A stretch of 42,512 bases of DNA from Balneolaceae bacterium (GTDB taxonomy: Bacteria > Bacteroidota > Rhodothermia > Balneolales > Balneolaceae). The notes under the pieces were generated by a model. That model ran no database searches and had not been told where the DNA came from. It saw only the letters and a program-made list of their open reading frames with translations. The position numbers and the translations under genes were made by a program. This document shows positions 27,832-38,337 of the stretch, one piece after another; the first letter of the stretch is position 1, and the number at the start of each line of letters is the position of its first letter. Where the stretch lies: assembly GCA_007132385.1 (NCBI GenBank), contig SLOU01000039.1, positions 1 to 42,512 on the forward strand. Reading direction: 5' to 3'.

Positions 27832-29571
27832 ATGGCAACCTCCGAATCAACGAATATTAAAAAAATACAGGTTCGCCGGTTTAAACCCGATGAGAATCCT
27901 ACGAGTAATTATCTGACCGAAGAGCGTGGATTATGGGCATGGATGACCACCGTCGATCATAAAAAGATCGGCTGGATGTACCTCGGATCCATCGCAATAT
28001 TCTTCGCTGTAGGTGGGATACTTGCCCTGCTTCTGCGGACCGAACTGCTTACCCCGGCACAAACCTTCTTTACTGCCGATGCGTATAACCAATTGTTTAC
28101 TCTGCACGGGGCGATCATGGTATTCTTTTTCCTGGTCCCATCTGTACCGGCAGCTCTAGGAAACTTTATCCTGCCGCTGCAACTCGGTTGTAAAGATGTG
28201 GCTTTCCCGCGAGTCAATCTGCTTAGTTTTTATATCTATGTAGTGGGGGCCTTGTTCACCCTCTTCGCCATTTTTACCGGCGGGGTGGATACAGGATGGA
28301 CATTCTACACTCCGTACAGTTCGTCAGCAGCCGGCGGAAATGTAATGGCAATGACTTTCGGGGTCTTTATTCTCGGATTTTCATCCATTCTGACAGGACT
28401 AAACTTTATCGTAACCATCCACCGAATGAGGGCGCCGGGCCTGACCTGGAACAAGCTTCCCCTGTTTCTGTGGGCACTTTACGCAACCAGCATCATTCAG
28501 ATCCTGGCTACACCGGTACTTGCCATTACGCTGCTTTTACTCACGATGGAAAGGCTGCTGAGCATCGGAATATTTGACCCGGCTCTCGGGGGTGATCCTG
28601 TGCTCTATCAACACTTTTTCTGGTTCTACTCACATCCGGCAGTTTATATTATGATTGTGCCGGGCTTTGGCATCATATCGGAAATCATATCAACGTTTTC
28701 CAGAAAACATATATTCGGTTACTGGGCCATCGCTCTTTCATCACTGGCCATTGCATTTATCGGATTCCTGGTTTGGGGACATCACATGTTTGTGGCGGGT
28801 CAGTCTTCACTCGCAAATCTGGTGTTTTCTTTTCTCACATTTCTTGTAGGAATTCCAACCGGTATCAAAATATTCAACTGGATCGCAACGATGTACAAGG
28901 GATCCATCGACCTGAAAACCCCGATGCTATACGTGATGGTATTTCTATTCTTGTTTACCATTGGCGGATTTACAGGTATCATGCTGGGAGCCCTTGCCGT
29001 TGATATTCACCTGCACGACACCTATTACGTCGTCGCACACTTCCACTATGTAATGGTCGGGGGTATGGTGATGGCCTTCCTTGGAGGCCTGCATTACTGG
29101 TGGCCTAAAATGACCGGAAAAATGTACAATGAAATGTGGGGAAGAATTTCATGCGCAATAGTTTTCATCGGGTTTAACCTGACCTTCCTGCCACAGTTTG
29201 TGATGGGATCTCTCGGAATGCCACGGCGTTATTTCAACTACCTTGAGCAGTTCCAGGGATATCACGTCATGTCGACGTATGGTTCCTATATACTGGGCTT
29301 AGGGTTCCTTATGGTATTGATTTACCTGACTCATTCCATTTTTAAGGGCAAAAAAGCCCCTGCCAATCCCTGGCAAAGCCGCGCTATGGAGTGGCAGGCG
29401 CCATCTCCACCCCCATTGCACAACTTTGAACATACACCTGTGATTATCCACGGTCCGTACGATTATCACAAGCCGATGTCCGAATTCCAGCTCGGAATTG
29501 CCGGCTCTCACAATGGCCACGGACATCACGAGCACGAAACTGAAACTAAAACTGTAGAAGCAGACAAATAA
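27832..29571 (+). CDS. coxA: caa3-type oxidase subunit I, A2 class
   Basis: 579 residues with about twelve membrane helices: the catalytic subunit that reduces oxygen to water and pumps protons. Ligands seen: heme a His92 and His405, heme a3 His403, CuB His268, His317 and His318, and the crosslinked Tyr272. The motif YSHPAVY (266-272) lacks the D-channel glutamate of mitochondrial-type enzymes and has the Tyr-Ser pair of the A2 class described from Rhodothermus marinus and Thermus caa3. The C-terminal tail is His-rich ([12 protein letters not shown]), perhaps a metal reservoir. Starts 1 nt after the coxB stop. Confidence 0.97.
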   Translation: MATSESTNIKKIQVRRFKPDENPTSNYLTEERGLWAWMTTVDHKKIGWMYLGSIAIFFAVGGILALLLRTELLTPAQTFFTADAYNQLFTLHGAIMVFFFLVPSVPAALGNFILPLQLGCKDVAFPRVNLLSFYIYVVGALFTLFAIFTGGVDTGWTFYTPYSSSAAGGNVMAMTFGVFILGFSSILTGLNFIVTIHRMRAPGLTWNKLPLFLWALYATSIIQILATPVLAITLLLLTMERLLSIGIFDPALGGDPVLYQHFFWFYSHPAVYIMIVPGFGIISEIISTFSRKHIFGYWAIALSSLAIAFIGFLVWGHHMFVAGQSSLANLVFSFLTFLVGIPTGIKIFNWIATMYKGSIDLKTPMLYVMVFLFLFTIGGFTGIMLGALAVDIHLHDTYYVVAHFHYVMVGGMVMAFLGGLHYWWPKMTGKMYNEMWGRISCAIVFIGFNLTFLPQFVMGSLGMPRRYFNYLEQFQGYHVMSTYGSYILGLGFLMVLIYLTHSIFKGKKAPANPWQSRAMEWQAPSPPPLHNFEHTPVIIHGPYDYHKPMSEFQLGIAGSHNGHGHHEHETETKTVEADK

Positions 29572-29588
29572 ATCGCACCTGACTAACC

Positions 29589-30245
29589 ATGGAACAACCT
29601 TCTACGTTAGAAAAAAAACAGGACCACCTTCAACATCACTTTGTCGATTCAGACCAACAGTTCGAGTCGGCAAAAATGGGAATGTGGATATTTCTTGTAA
29701 CGGAAATTCTTTTTTTCGGTGGCCTGTTTGCAGCTTACATTGTATTTCGGTCCTGGTACCCCGAACTATTTCTCCTGGCATCTGACCACCTGGATACTTT
29801 TTGGGGTGCGGTTAACACCGTTGTACTGATTTCAAGTTCCCTGACGGTCGCAATGGCGATACGTTCTGCACAGCTCAATCAGCAAAAAGGAATCATTATT
29901 AACCTGGCCATAACCATAGCTCTTGCTTTCGTATTTATGGTTATCAAGTATTTCGAATACACGGAAAAGTTTGCCGTTGGCATATTTCCGGGAGGGTATT
30001 ACACTTACGAAGGGATTGCTCACGATCAGGCCAATATCTTTTTCAGTATCTATTATATGATGACCGGTTTGCACGGGATACACGTAGTTGTTGGTATCGG
30101 GTTGATGGTATGGCTGTTGTTACGGGCGCGAAAAGGTCATTTCAGCAGTGAATACTACACGCCTGTGGAGATTACCGGCCTCTACTGGCACCTTGTGGAT
30201 ATCATCTGGATATTCCTGTTCCCGTTGCTCTACCTGATCGATTAA
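29589..30245 (+). CDS. coxC: Cytochrome c oxidase subunit III
   Basis: 218 residues with five membrane helices, matching the short prokaryotic subunit III. Motifs: [23 protein letters not shown] (about 29-51), [14 protein letters not shown], and the C-terminal signature [18 protein letters not shown]. Family role: stabilises subunit I and its proton uptake. The first 28 residues are polar with several histidines. It is 17 nt after coxA. Confidence 0.96.
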   Translation: MEQPSTLEKKQDHLQHHFVDSDQQFESAKMGMWIFLVTEILFFGGLFAAYIVFRSWYPELFLLASDHLDTFWGAVNTVVLISSSLTVAMAIRSAQLNQQKGIIINLAITIALAFVFMVIKYFEYTEKFAVGIFPGGYYTYEGIAHDQANIFFSIYYMMTGLHGIHVVVGIGLMVWLLLRARKGHFSSEYYTPVEITGLYWHLVDIIWIFLFPLLYLID

Positions 30246-30321
30246 AGAGCGGCTAACACGTTAAAATCCGAATACAAAATAGATTCGTTATCAATTTCAG
30301 CCTAAGACAACATAATTTATT

Positions 30322-30624
30322 ATGAGTGGACATCACGTTTCATCTGCCAAATTTTTATGGGGTGTGGCAATTGCATTACTGTTCCTCACCTATGTAACCG
30401 TTGCAGTTACCTGGATTCATATTCCCGAACCCTGGAATGTGGTCGTTGCAATTGCCATTGCCGTTGTGAAATCTGCAATTGTAGCTGCTTTTTTCATGCA
30501 CCTTTGGTGGGATACCAAATTCAACCTGTTGCTGCTGATTACCTCGATCGTATTTTTCCTGATACTGATCGGCATTACCCTGCTTGATACACTTTACCGT
30601 ATCGACCCTGTGCCATCGTTTTAG
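30322..30624 (+). CDS. coxD: Cytochrome c oxidase subunit IV
   Basis: 100 residues with three membrane helices, of the prokaryotic cytochrome c oxidase subunit IV family. The pattern VVAIAIAVVKSAIVAAFFMHLWWD (about 36-59) is characteristic. It has no cofactor and supports assembly. It closes the respiratory cluster, 76 nt after coxC. No clear terminator follows before the next gene at 30834. Confidence 0.9.
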   Translation: MSGHHVSSAKFLWGVAIALLFLTYVTVAVTWIHIPEPWNVVVAIAIAVVKSAIVAAFFMHLWWDTKFNLLLLITSIVFFLILIGITLLDTLYRIDPVPSF

Positions 30625-30833
30625 GACTCTGAAACCCTTTTTAGATGAAATCGGCAGTGCGAAGTACGGGCCAGGTAATAAGCCAAATTTGTAGCCTGTT
30701 GCACAATGGCAATGGATATCATAATTCATTGAGTTTCTGGGAAAAAGCCTGATGTATGGCCTGTTACACCCGTTTTTTCACTTCCTCTCCAGAAAGCAGG
30801 TCGTTGAACCGTGCATTTTGACACAATCGCCTT

Positions 30834-31718
30834 ATGACAAAACCAACTCTTTCAAAAACAAAGGCCGGGCCCTTTGAATTATTCGTCATCGAGGCCGGCC
30901 GGTTCCGTTTGGATGGCGGGTCCATGTTCGGTGTTGTTCCTAAAACCCTTTGGGAGCGAAAAATAAAGGCAGATGGAAAAAATCGTATCCCGATGGCCAT
31001 GAGGTGCCTCTTGATTCGATCCGAATCAACCGGAAATGTTTACCTGATCGACAACGGAGCCGGAGACAAGTTCAATGAAAAAATGAGCAGTATCTACGCA
31101 CTGGATTATAAGCATAGTGACCTTGTTCGCTCTTTAAAAGCTTGCGGGCTATCTCCGAAAGACGTAACCGATATCATTTTCACCCATCTTCATTTCGACC
31201 ACGGTGGCGGGACAACCTTTTACAATGACAAAGATGAGCTGCAACATCGTTTTCCGAACGCAACCTATCATGTCAACAAACGGCACATGCTTACGGCACT
31301 TAATCCCAACGAAAGGGAAAAGGCAAGTTTCTTCCCGGATAATATCCAGCCGCTGGCTGAGAGTGAACGCCTGCACCTTGTTAATGACCATCATATTTAT
31401 GAAAAAGGACTTTACTCTATTCCGGCCGATGGCCACACCAGCGGCCAACAACTTCCAGTGATCGAAGCAGGTGGTAAAACCATCGTGTTTGCCGCCGACC
31501 TGATTCCAACATACGCCCATGTACCAATGCCCTGGGTAATGGGCTTCGACATGATGGCCATTCAAACAATCAAAGAAAAAAAACAATACCTCGACGAAGC
31601 GATTGACAATCATTGGTACTTTTTTCTCGAACATGATGCGGAACACGAGGTTATTACCGTAAAGAAAGAGAATGGCAAATACGCTGTTGACCAAATCCTC
31701 ACGCTGAACGACCTATAA
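30834..31718 (+). CDS. MBL-fold metallo-hydrolase
   Basis: 294 residues of the metallo-beta-lactamase superfamily, with HLHFDHGGG (about 117-125) as the dinuclear metal motif, and further ligand candidates in DGHTSGQQ and in VFAADLIPT. The layout resembles AHL-lactonase and related lactonase/esterase-like MBL proteins, but I cannot assign a substrate. No signal peptide, so cytoplasmic. A 209-nt gap separates it from coxD. It is probably its own unit, as a hairpin lies just after its stop. Confidence 0.85.
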   Translation: MTKPTLSKTKAGPFELFVIEAGRFRLDGGSMFGVVPKTLWERKIKADGKNRIPMAMRCLLIRSESTGNVYLIDNGAGDKFNEKMSSIYALDYKHSDLVRSLKACGLSPKDVTDIIFTHLHFDHGGGTTFYNDKDELQHRFPNATYHVNKRHMLTALNPNEREKASFFPDNIQPLAESERLHLVNDHHIYEKGLYSIPADGHTSGQQLPVIEAGGKTIVFAADLIPTYAHVPMPWVMGFDMMAIQTIKEKKQYLDEAIDNHWYFFLEHDAEHEVITVKKENGKYAVDQILTLNDL

Positions 31719-31729
31719 CTTCAGCGGGT

Positions 31730-31748
31730 TAAACCTTACTGAGGTTTA
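31730..31748 (+). terminator. Possible terminator hairpin after MBL hydrolase gene
   Basis: TAAACCT (31730-31736) and AGGTTTA (31742-31748) form a perfect 7-bp stem with a 5-nt loop, 11 nt after the stop codon. No T-run follows. Confidence 0.3.
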
Positions 31749-31848
31749 CCAAATCGATTGTCACCGGATCAATTTGTCGACGAGTTTCCTATCTCATTTT
31801 TTACGGAATCTAAAGAAATTTCCTTTCCCTTTAATTCGTTACTTTAAC

Positions 31849-31863
31849 GTGTTAAATTAACAC
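31849..31863. promoter_or_regulatory. 15-bp palindrome before the DUF4175 gene
   Basis: GTGTTAAATTAACAC is a palindrome with perfect 7-bp arms around a central A. It ends 15 nt before the TTG start at 31879. It could be an operator for a dimeric regulator or a small 5'-UTR hairpin affecting initiation. Confidence 0.35.
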
Positions 31864-31878
31864 AGTGCCCGGCTGACT

Positions 31879-34800
31879 TTGGATAATGATTTTTATTCGG
31901 GCAATGAACCTGTACGGCATGGATACTTGACGGATAGAACGCCACATACCGAACTTGCCAGAGAGTTAATCGCTAATCTGCGCACACGCTACAACACACT
32001 GAGAAAAAAAAGCCGGATATCGGTTATTTTTCTCTTCCTGGGTGGACTCCTTGCCGGTATAGCCCTGTTTCTCCTCGTCGAGACTTTTTTCTACCTGCCA
32101 CCGGCAGCCAAAACCGGAATATGGATTATTTTGTTTACCACGGCAGCAATCCCGGCATTCTTTTACCGTCGAAAATACCTTTCAGATAGCTCGACTTTTA
32201 TCCGTTTTTACCGTTCGTTTTGTGATACATACGGCTATAATGAACTCGAAAATGCTCTTGACCTCTACCTTGACCCCTCCGGGAGCAAGTCGGGATTGCA
32301 CTTGCTCGCCATTCAAAAAAACCTTGAAACCGTTGATTTCGACGCTTTACAGGATAAGCTGAACGAGTACAAATCAAGTCACACCTATCACAAAAACTTT
32401 CTTTCAACATTTACTTTCCTGGCTGCATCCCTGTTACTGGCCGGTACCTTAAGCTGGATGCACTCCGATTCCCTGGATCGTACTCTCACATTTTGGCAAT
32501 CCTTTGAACAGCCTAACCCGTTCAGCTTTGTGATTGTACCCGGTGATACCACTCTTGAACACGGTAGTTCATTTGAACCGGAGATCGAATTTACGGGTAC
32601 ACTGGGACAGTTGCCCGACAGGGTTACCCTGGCCATTAGAACTGATATTGAAGAGGAATACAGGTATAGACCGATGGAGCTTGTCGATGATCGGACGTAT
32701 CGCTCCCGGCCGATTGAACTCACTGGTGCGACCCGTTATTATGTTACGATGGATGGATTCAACAGTGATCCGTACCAAGTTAATGTACAGTTAAGGCCCC
32801 GTTTTGAGGATCTGACGGTACAGATCGACCCTCCCCCCTACACAGGGCTTGCTTCTGATGAACGCTCCTATCCCTTCGCACGGATACGGGCCTACGGCGG
32901 ATCACAAATTCAGATATACGGTACATCAAATAAGCCACTGGATGATCATGTGCTGTTATTCGGAGATGAAGATATAACCATGGAGCAGGCAGGCGACGAC
33001 TCGCTGCAGTACCGGGCAGAATTCACGGTATCCGGAAGTGACACGATCGCTTTCCATATGACCGATCAGGATGGACTGAGCAACCGGAACTCCTTTAACT
33101 TTACACTGGACTTGCTGGAAGATGAATACCCTGTAGTTTTTATACGTGAACCGGAGCAAAACCTTACGATATCTGAACCGGATATGCTTGATATTTTTTA
33201 CCAGGCAGCAGATGACTTTGGACTCACAAGAGCCGAATTAAATTGGGAGCTCAACCGCGCTTTTTCAGATAACCCGGTAACCGGATCCATGGAACTTGAC
33301 AGGCCTTCTATCGGTGAAACCCAACATATTCCCTGGGAACTCGGCGATATGGACCTGCGTCCGCGCGATAAGCTGACATTTTGGGTAACCGTATGGGATA
33401 ATGACCAGTTCAGCGGTTCAAAATCGTCTGATTCGCAACATCTGATCCTTGAAGTGCCATCCATGAGTGCCCATTTAGACCAGATCGAACAGCGTGAACG
33501 CAATGTACAGGATTCATTGGAAGATGTATCGGAGAGCTTCCGTCAGATGGAAAGGGATTACGAGCAATTCAGGGAAAGAATGAGACAGAACATGGATCCC
33601 GGCTGGGAAGAACAGCAGATGCTGGATGATGTCAGTGAACAGCAACGAGAGATTGAAAACGCAATTCAGCAGCTTGGTGAAGAATTTGAAGATATACGCA
33701 ATGAAATAAACAGTAACAGCCAGATCTCTGAAGAAACCCGCCGAACCTACAACGAACTTCAGGATTTAATCGAACAACTTGATGATCCCGAACTCCAGCG
33801 CGCCCTCGAAGAGTTAAGAAATGCACTCGAAAACATGAACCAGCAAGACCTTCAGCGTGCAATGGAGGACTTTGAGTTTAATGAACAGGTCTACAAGGAA
33901 CGTCTTGAACGCACCCTGGAACTCTTCAAGACACTGAAAATGAATAGTGACCTGGACAAACTTGCTGCTCAGTATGAAGATCTGTCCGAAAGAATGAGAA
34001 ATGTGGCTGAAGAAGAGGAAAGAAGCAATGGCGAAAAAATGCAAGAGCAACAAGGTGTTCGGGAAGATACGGATACCATCGGCCATCAGCTCGAAGAACT
34101 TGACAACAGCCCCCCCAATCGAGCCAGAGAACGTCTTCAGCAACTGAAAGAGGAAAGTTCACAGGAACTTCGGGAAATTCAGGAAAAACTGGATGATCTG
34201 ATTGAACAAAGCAACGGAAATAGTGATCCGGGAAACGGAAATGGTGATCCGGGAGGGGAAGGCGAAAGCGAACAAATGGATGAGATCCGTCAACAGCAAC
34301 AGGAACTGAGCGACCAGTTCCAGGCCAGGGCCGATGCAATGCGGGAAGCTCAGCAGCAGATGAGCGGCCAACAGATTCAGGTCAATTTACTTGCACTTCA
34401 ACAATCACTGTATACCCTTCTGGAGCTGTCCGAATCACAGGAAGACCTGAGCCGGTTGACCGGGAGAACGGAATCCAGAAGCCAGGGTTTTGTGGAACTC
34501 GCCCGTGACCAGCAAAATATTTTGTCCCAATTTACACGGGTTGCAGACACCCTATACCAGGTATCATCAGAAATCCCTTCACTGTCCAACGATATTAACC
34601 GGAGAAAATCTGAAATCGAACGAATCCTTTCACGTTCTGTCGATCATATGGCTGACCGTGAGCAAAGATCATCCGTCATCACTACACGTGAGTCTCTGGG
34701 AGGTATAAACGACCTGTCTTCCATGATCGCAAATGCAATCGATCAGCTTATGGATCAGCAATCGAACGGAATGGGTGGCTCCATGTCGATGCAGCAAATG

Positions 34801-35349
34801 CTCGAACAGATGGAAAATATGAGCGGCGAGCAACAGATGATGAATGAACAGCTCCAGGAACTGATCAATGATATGCAAGGCGAACGGCTCTCACGTGAAC
34901 AATCCGAACGTCTTGATCAACTTGCGCGTCAGCAAAATGAAATCCGGCAGCAGCTTGAAGAATTGCAGCGCAGCGGTGCATTGCGTCAGGGAGACACTAT
35001 GATGAGTGAACTTCAGCGCCTATCTGAAGAGATGGAAGACGCTATCAATGACATGCGCGGCGGAATGACCGACCCTTTGATGATAGAACGTCAACAGAAT
35101 ATCCTCTCCCGAATGCTGAATGCAGAAGAATCCCTGCAGGAACGTGGACAAACAGACGAATATGAAGGCAGAAGGCCTGAGGACTTTGACAGGACCATGC
35201 CTCCGGGTATCACACTGGATGAGCTGAGGCAGGAGATTCGTACCCGCCTTCAGGATCCGGAATATACCCGTTTTCAGGATGACTACCAGCGGCTCATCGA
35301 ACGCTATTTTGAACTTCTTCGACGATTTGAAGACCGCCCAATGCCCTGA
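31879..35349 (+). CDS. DUF4175-family membrane protein with long coiled coil
   Basis: 1156 residues. An N-terminal cytosolic segment leads to membrane helices at about 45-68, 73-94 and 173-193. Residues about 210-540 look beta-rich and Ig-like (repeated VQIDPPPYTG and VFIREPEQNL type strands). From about 545 the protein is a long charged coiled coil rich in Gln, Glu, Arg and Met, interrupted at about 779-792 by a Gly/Asn/Asp/Pro linker encoded by a 21-bp tandem repeat. This matches the DUF4175 family; its biochemical role is not known. Topology suggests a large periplasmic structural or scaffold protein. The start is TTG, since an in-frame TAA lies at 31858 and no ATG precedes the first helix. 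Confidence 0.8.
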   Translation: MDNDFYSGNEPVRHGYLTDRTPHTELARELIANLRTRYNTLRKKSRISVIFLFLGGLLAGIALFLLVETFFYLPPAAKTGIWIILFTTAAIPAFFYRRKYLSDSSTFIRFYRSFCDTYGYNELENALDLYLDPSGSKSGLHLLAIQKNLETVDFDALQDKLNEYKSSHTYHKNFLSTFTFLAASLLLAGTLSWMHSDSLDRTLTFWQSFEQPNPFSFVIVPGDTTLEHGSSFEPEIEFTGTLGQLPDRVTLAIRTDIEEEYRYRPMELVDDRTYRSRPIELTGATRYYVTMDGFNSDPYQVNVQLRPRFEDLTVQIDPPPYTGLASDERSYPFARIRAYGGSQIQIYGTSNKPLDDHVLLFGDEDITMEQAGDDSLQYRAEFTVSGSDTIAFHMTDQDGLSNRNSFNFTLDLLEDEYPVVFIREPEQNLTISEPDMLDIFYQAADDFGLTRAELNWELNRAFSDNPVTGSMELDRPSIGETQHIPWELGDMDLRPRDKLTFWVTVWDNDQFSGSKSSDSQHLILEVPSMSAHLDQIEQRERNVQDSLEDVSESFRQMERDYEQFRERMRQNMDPGWEEQQMLDDVSEQQREIENAIQQLGEEFEDIRNEINSNSQISEETRRTYNELQDLIEQLDDPELQRALEELRNALENMNQQDLQRAMEDFEFNEQVYKERLERTLELFKTLKMNSDLDKLAAQYEDLSERMRNVAEEEERSNGEKMQEQQGVREDTDTIGHQLEELDNSPPNRARERLQQLKEESSQELREIQEKLDDLIEQSNGNSDPGNGNGDPGGEGESEQMDEIRQQQQELSDQFQARADAMREAQQQMSGQQIQVNLLALQQSLYTLLELSESQEDLSRLTGRTESRSQGFVELARDQQNILSQFTRVADTLYQVSSEIPSLSNDINRRKSEIERILSRSVDHMADREQRSSVITTRESLGGINDLSSMIANAIDQLMDQQSNGMGGSMSMQQMLEQMENMSGEQQMMNEQLQELINDMQGERLSREQSERLDQLARQQNEIRQQLEELQRSGALRQGDTMMSELQRLSEEMEDAINDMRGGMTDPLMIERQQNILSRMLNAEESLQERGQTDEYEGRRPEDFDRTMPPGITLDELRQEIRTRLQDPEYTRFQDDYQRLIERYFELLRRFEDRPMP
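34213..34254 (+). repeat. Two tandem 21-bp units in the DUF4175 gene
   Basis: 34213-34233 and 34234-34254 are two adjacent 21-base units differing at one position (A/G). They encode NGNSDPG and NGNGDPG, a flexible linker in the coiled-coil region. Unit number may vary between strains without breaking the frame. Confidence 0.85.
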
Positions 35350-35424
35350 ATGCTCCCTTATCAGAAAACACACAATCAATATCCGGTTGGAACGATTAAA
35401 TAGAGCCGGGTCAGTACCGATTCT

Positions 35425-36396
35425 ATGAAAAAAATTAAATTTGGCGTATTAAGTACCTCAAAAATTGCTATTGAAAAAGTTATTCCTGCACTCCAGTCCT
35501 CATCTTTTTGTGAAGTAACCGCTATAGCATCCCGCAACCTGAATAAAGCGAAATTTGCAGCAAACAAACTCGGAATTGGAAAAACATATGGTGATTATGA
35601 AGAGCTATTAAACGATCCTGACATAGAAGCTGTATATATCCCTCTGCCAAATCATATGCACGTACCCTGGTCAATACGCAGCCTGCACGCCAACAAACAT
35701 GTATTATGCGAAAAACCGATCGGATTAGACACGGCAGATGCTGAGGCTCTTCTGAAAGAATCCAGGCGTTTTCCTGAACTGAAAGTCATGGAAGCGTTTA
35801 TGTATCGCCACCACCCCAGGTGGAATAAAACCGTGGAATTGATCCGATCGGGTACAATCGGCCGGATCAAAACCATTCACTCACTTTTCAGTTACTATAA
35901 CACCGACCCGGAAAACATCCGTAATAGCGTGGAAATGGGTGGTGGTGGTTTGATGGATATCGGTTGTTATTCCATATCTGTTTCACGATGGCTTTTTGAT
36001 GCAGAACCCCGGGTTGTTAAAGCGGCCGTCTACAATCACCCCGATTTTAAAACCGATATCCTGGCTTCGGGGATACTCGGATTCGAAGAAGGTACTTCGA
36101 TTTTTAGTTGTTCAACCCAGTGTTTCAAAGATCAGTATGTGGCAATCTATGGTGACAAAGGGAAAATAGAACTCGATTGGCCATTTAACCCTTCATTTAA
36201 TGAACCAACCCGATTGGTTCTGACCGTCGGAGATAAAGAGGAAAACATGACCTTCGATTCTTGTAACCATTTTACACTTCAGGCCGATGAATTTGCAAGG
36301 GCGATACTGGATGACCGTCCGGTTGCGTCTCCACTGGAGGATTCTGTACGTAACATGGAAGTAATCGACCGCTGCAAAGCTTCAGCTTTAAAATAA
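35425..36396 (+). CDS. Gfo/Idh/MocA-family NAD(P)-dependent oxidoreductase
   Basis: 323 residues. The N-terminal Rossmann domain (about 1-120) starts IKFGVLSTSKIA and holds the family EKP motif (CEKPIGLD, about 91-98). The C-terminal domain carries EAFMYRHHPRW and the GGGGLMDIGCYS segment with the usual catalytic His/Asp/Tyr region. The closest recalled pattern is the D-xylose / dihydrodiol dehydrogenase-like branch (AFMYRHHP), so a sugar or polyol is a likely substrate; not proven. It stands alone, 75 nt after the DUF4175 gene and 4 nt from the convergent flavoprotein gene. Confidence 0.9.
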   Translation: MKKIKFGVLSTSKIAIEKVIPALQSSSFCEVTAIASRNLNKAKFAANKLGIGKTYGDYEELLNDPDIEAVYIPLPNHMHVPWSIRSLHANKHVLCEKPIGLDTADAEALLKESRRFPELKVMEAFMYRHHPRWNKTVELIRSGTIGRIKTIHSLFSYYNTDPENIRNSVEMGGGGLMDIGCYSISVSRWLFDAEPRVVKAAVYNHPDFKTDILASGILGFEEGTSIFSCSTQCFKDQYVAIYGDKGKIELDWPFNPSFNEPTRLVLTVGDKEENMTFDSCNHFTLQADEFARAILDDRPVASPLEDSVRNMEVIDRCKASALK

Positions 36397-36400
36397 AATA

Positions 36401-37882
36401 CTATACGATCCGGTCCGGGTTGCTATAATCCGGAATGGACCCCCGGTATCCAAAAATACGTTTTATCCACTTTACAAGTGTTGCCGACTGTTTTTTAATA
36501 TACCATTGATCGGCCGCCCTTCGGGCTCCCAGCGCATAGGTTGGATATGGATAGATGGTGTCGGCCATATTTCGCAGTGTGACACCATTTCTCATGGCCA
36601 GTGCATATTGCGATATTATCTCACCTGCATAGGCGCCAACGGCATCGGCTCCAAAAATTTTGCCATTTCTTTTTTTTGCATAGATCTTGATCCAGCCTTT
36701 CTTATGCCCCTCTGTGATTGCACGGTCGATCTTCGAATAGGGAAACTTGTAAATCTGGTAACTCTCTCCCTTCTTGTCAAGCTCCTCACGGGTTGCCCCT
36801 ACATGAGCAATTTCCGGATCCGTATAGGTTGCCCACGGCACATGTTTTGAGTCGATTTTCATCGGAAATTTTAACAATGCATTGGTCGTAGCCACTTTTG
36901 CCATATGCTCCGACATATGTGTAAACTGATACCGGCCGGTTACGTCTCCGATGGCATAGATATGTTTTACATTCGTCCGGCATTTGTCATTCACATCAAT
37001 ACCCTTGCCGGAATGTTTCACACCTGCAGTGTCGAGATTCAGACTGTCGATATTGGCTCTTCTACCCGTTGCAAACAGCAGTGCATCACACTCTACGGTT
37101 TCAGTGGATCCGTTCTGCTCAATAGTTACTCCGATCACTTTTCCTTTTTTGGAAACTCTTCTAACGCCCGCTTCAAGCTTGAAGTCAATGCCATCATTAA
37201 CCATCTGTTCCATTAAAATGGATGCATGCTCTTCGTCGTCATTCAGCATAATACGGGGAGCCATATCAATTAGTGTAACGTCCGAACCAAACCGGGCAAA
37301 ACTCTGTGACATTTCCGATCCTATAGGGCCGCCACCTATAACTATCAGTTTTTCAGGCATTTTATCGATTTCAAATAGAGACTCATTCGTTAAGTAGTCG
37401 ATTTCGTCCACGCCCTCTACCGGTGGTACAAAGGCTTTTGCACCGGTGCAGATGAAGATTTTTTTTGCGGTAACCTGGCGTTCACTATCGTCTTCAGGTT
37501 TGATCGTCATTGTATGTGGATCCACAAAACTCGCCTCACCGTGTACTACATGGATACCCATATCTTCAAATATCTCCGGGCGATCGGCATCTTCATAGAC
37601 TTCATTTCTAATTTCATGAACATGTTTAATAACTTCATGCATATTTACATTCAGCTTGTCAACCGTTATACCGTAAGCAGATGCCTGTCTTAATTCATGA
37701 ACCACTTTGGCCGCTTTGATCAGAGTCTTACTGGGAACACATCCGGTCCAGGTGCAATCCCCGCCAAGCTTTTCTTTTTCTACCATCATGGTTTTGGCGC
37801 CAAAATTCGCTGCAATTCCCGAGGTTGTTAGTCCGGCTGCCCCTCCCCCGACTACAAGAGCATCATAGTCATATTTACTCAC
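36401..37882 (-). CDS. Mercuric-reductase-like pyridine nucleotide-disulfide oxidoreductase
   Basis: 493 residues of the class I flavoprotein disulfide reductases. FAD site [11 protein letters not shown] (10-20), redox-active CTWTGC (Cys43, Cys48), NAD(P) site [11 protein letters not shown] and second FAD motif YAIGDVTG are all visible. The C-terminal His-Glu pair that acts as acid/base in lipoamide dehydrogenase and glutathione reductase is not present: the matching segment reads YPYPTYALG. There is no N-terminal heavy-metal domain and no terminal Cys pair, so mercury reduction is unlikely. This fits the mercuric-reductase-like group of unknown substrate. Its start overlaps the stop of the upstream membrane-protein gene in ATGA (37879-37882). 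Confidence 0.88.
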   Translation of the reverse strand: MSKYDYDALVVGGGAAGLTTSGIAANFGAKTMMVEKEKLGGDCTWTGCVPSKTLIKAAKVVHELRQASAYGITVDKLNVNMHEVIKHVHEIRNEVYEDADRPEIFEDMGIHVVHGEASFVDPHTMTIKPEDDSERQVTAKKIFICTGAKAFVPPVEGVDEIDYLTNESLFEIDKMPEKLIVIGGGPIGSEMSQSFARFGSDVTLIDMAPRIMLNDDEEHASILMEQMVNDGIDFKLEAGVRRVSKKGKVIGVTIEQNGSTETVECDALLFATGRRANIDSLNLDTAGVKHSGKGIDVNDKCRTNVKHIYAIGDVTGRYQFTHMSEHMAKVATTNALLKFPMKIDSKHVPWATYTDPEIAHVGATREELDKKGESYQIYKFPYSKIDRAITEGHKKGWIKIYAKKRNGKIFGADAVGAYAGEIISQYALAMRNGVTLRNMADTIYPYPTYALGARRAADQWYIKKQSATLVKWIKRIFGYRGSIPDYSNPDRIV

Positions 37883-38235
37883 AATTCCGTCCCCGCTTTG
37901 ACTTTAATATGTTCCGGTTTAACCTGTTTACGTACTTTTTGATACGTAGAATAGCCTCCATAGAGAAGTATGCCGATGACAATTCCATACACCCACCAGG
38001 GCACGTTTTGTCCGGCAATCATCAGGTAAAGATAAGCCGATACGAAGAAGAATGAAGTCGCAATTACCGGCATGGCAATCGACTTCTTTCTTCTGTAATT
38101 CCTGACAATCCACCCAACTGACAGGGTGAAAAATGGAATAGCTCCGACGTAAATAGCTCCAAAAATATATGGATTGACACCATATTCTTCTCCAAGATCA
38201 AGAAACCATGTATGTATTATTTCAATAATTTCCAT
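37879..38235 (-). CDS. Small three-helix membrane protein coupled to the flavoprotein
   Basis: 118 residues with membrane helices at about 22-43, 53-73 and 79-97, and a basic C-terminus. I do not recognise the family. Its stop overlaps the start of the flavoprotein gene by 4 nt, so the two are translationally coupled and may work together, for example with the small protein tethering the reductase or linking it to the quinone pool. That is inference from position only. Confidence 0.8.
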   Translation of the reverse strand: MEIIEIIHTWFLDLGEEYGVNPYIFGAIYVGAIPFFTLSVGWIVRNYRRKKSIAMPVIATSFFFVSAYLYLMIAGQNVPWWVYGIVIGILLYGGYSTYQKVRKQVKPEHIKVKAGTEL

Positions 38236-38337
38236 GACTGGTAAAATATATGCATTGTTTAACTGTTATAAATTTGCTTTATGTTTGGTCATAGGACGCA
38301 AGGTGGGAACGAACTCTTACATTTTTATGTATTTTTA

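Noticed and set aside
29541-29835. Possible stop or frameshift between coxA and coxC
   Set aside because: Both genes are intact with normal ends; the 17-nt gap is ordinary.
36401-37882. True mercuric reductase (merA)
   Set aside because: No MerA heavy-metal domain, no C-terminal Cys pair, and no mer genes nearby.
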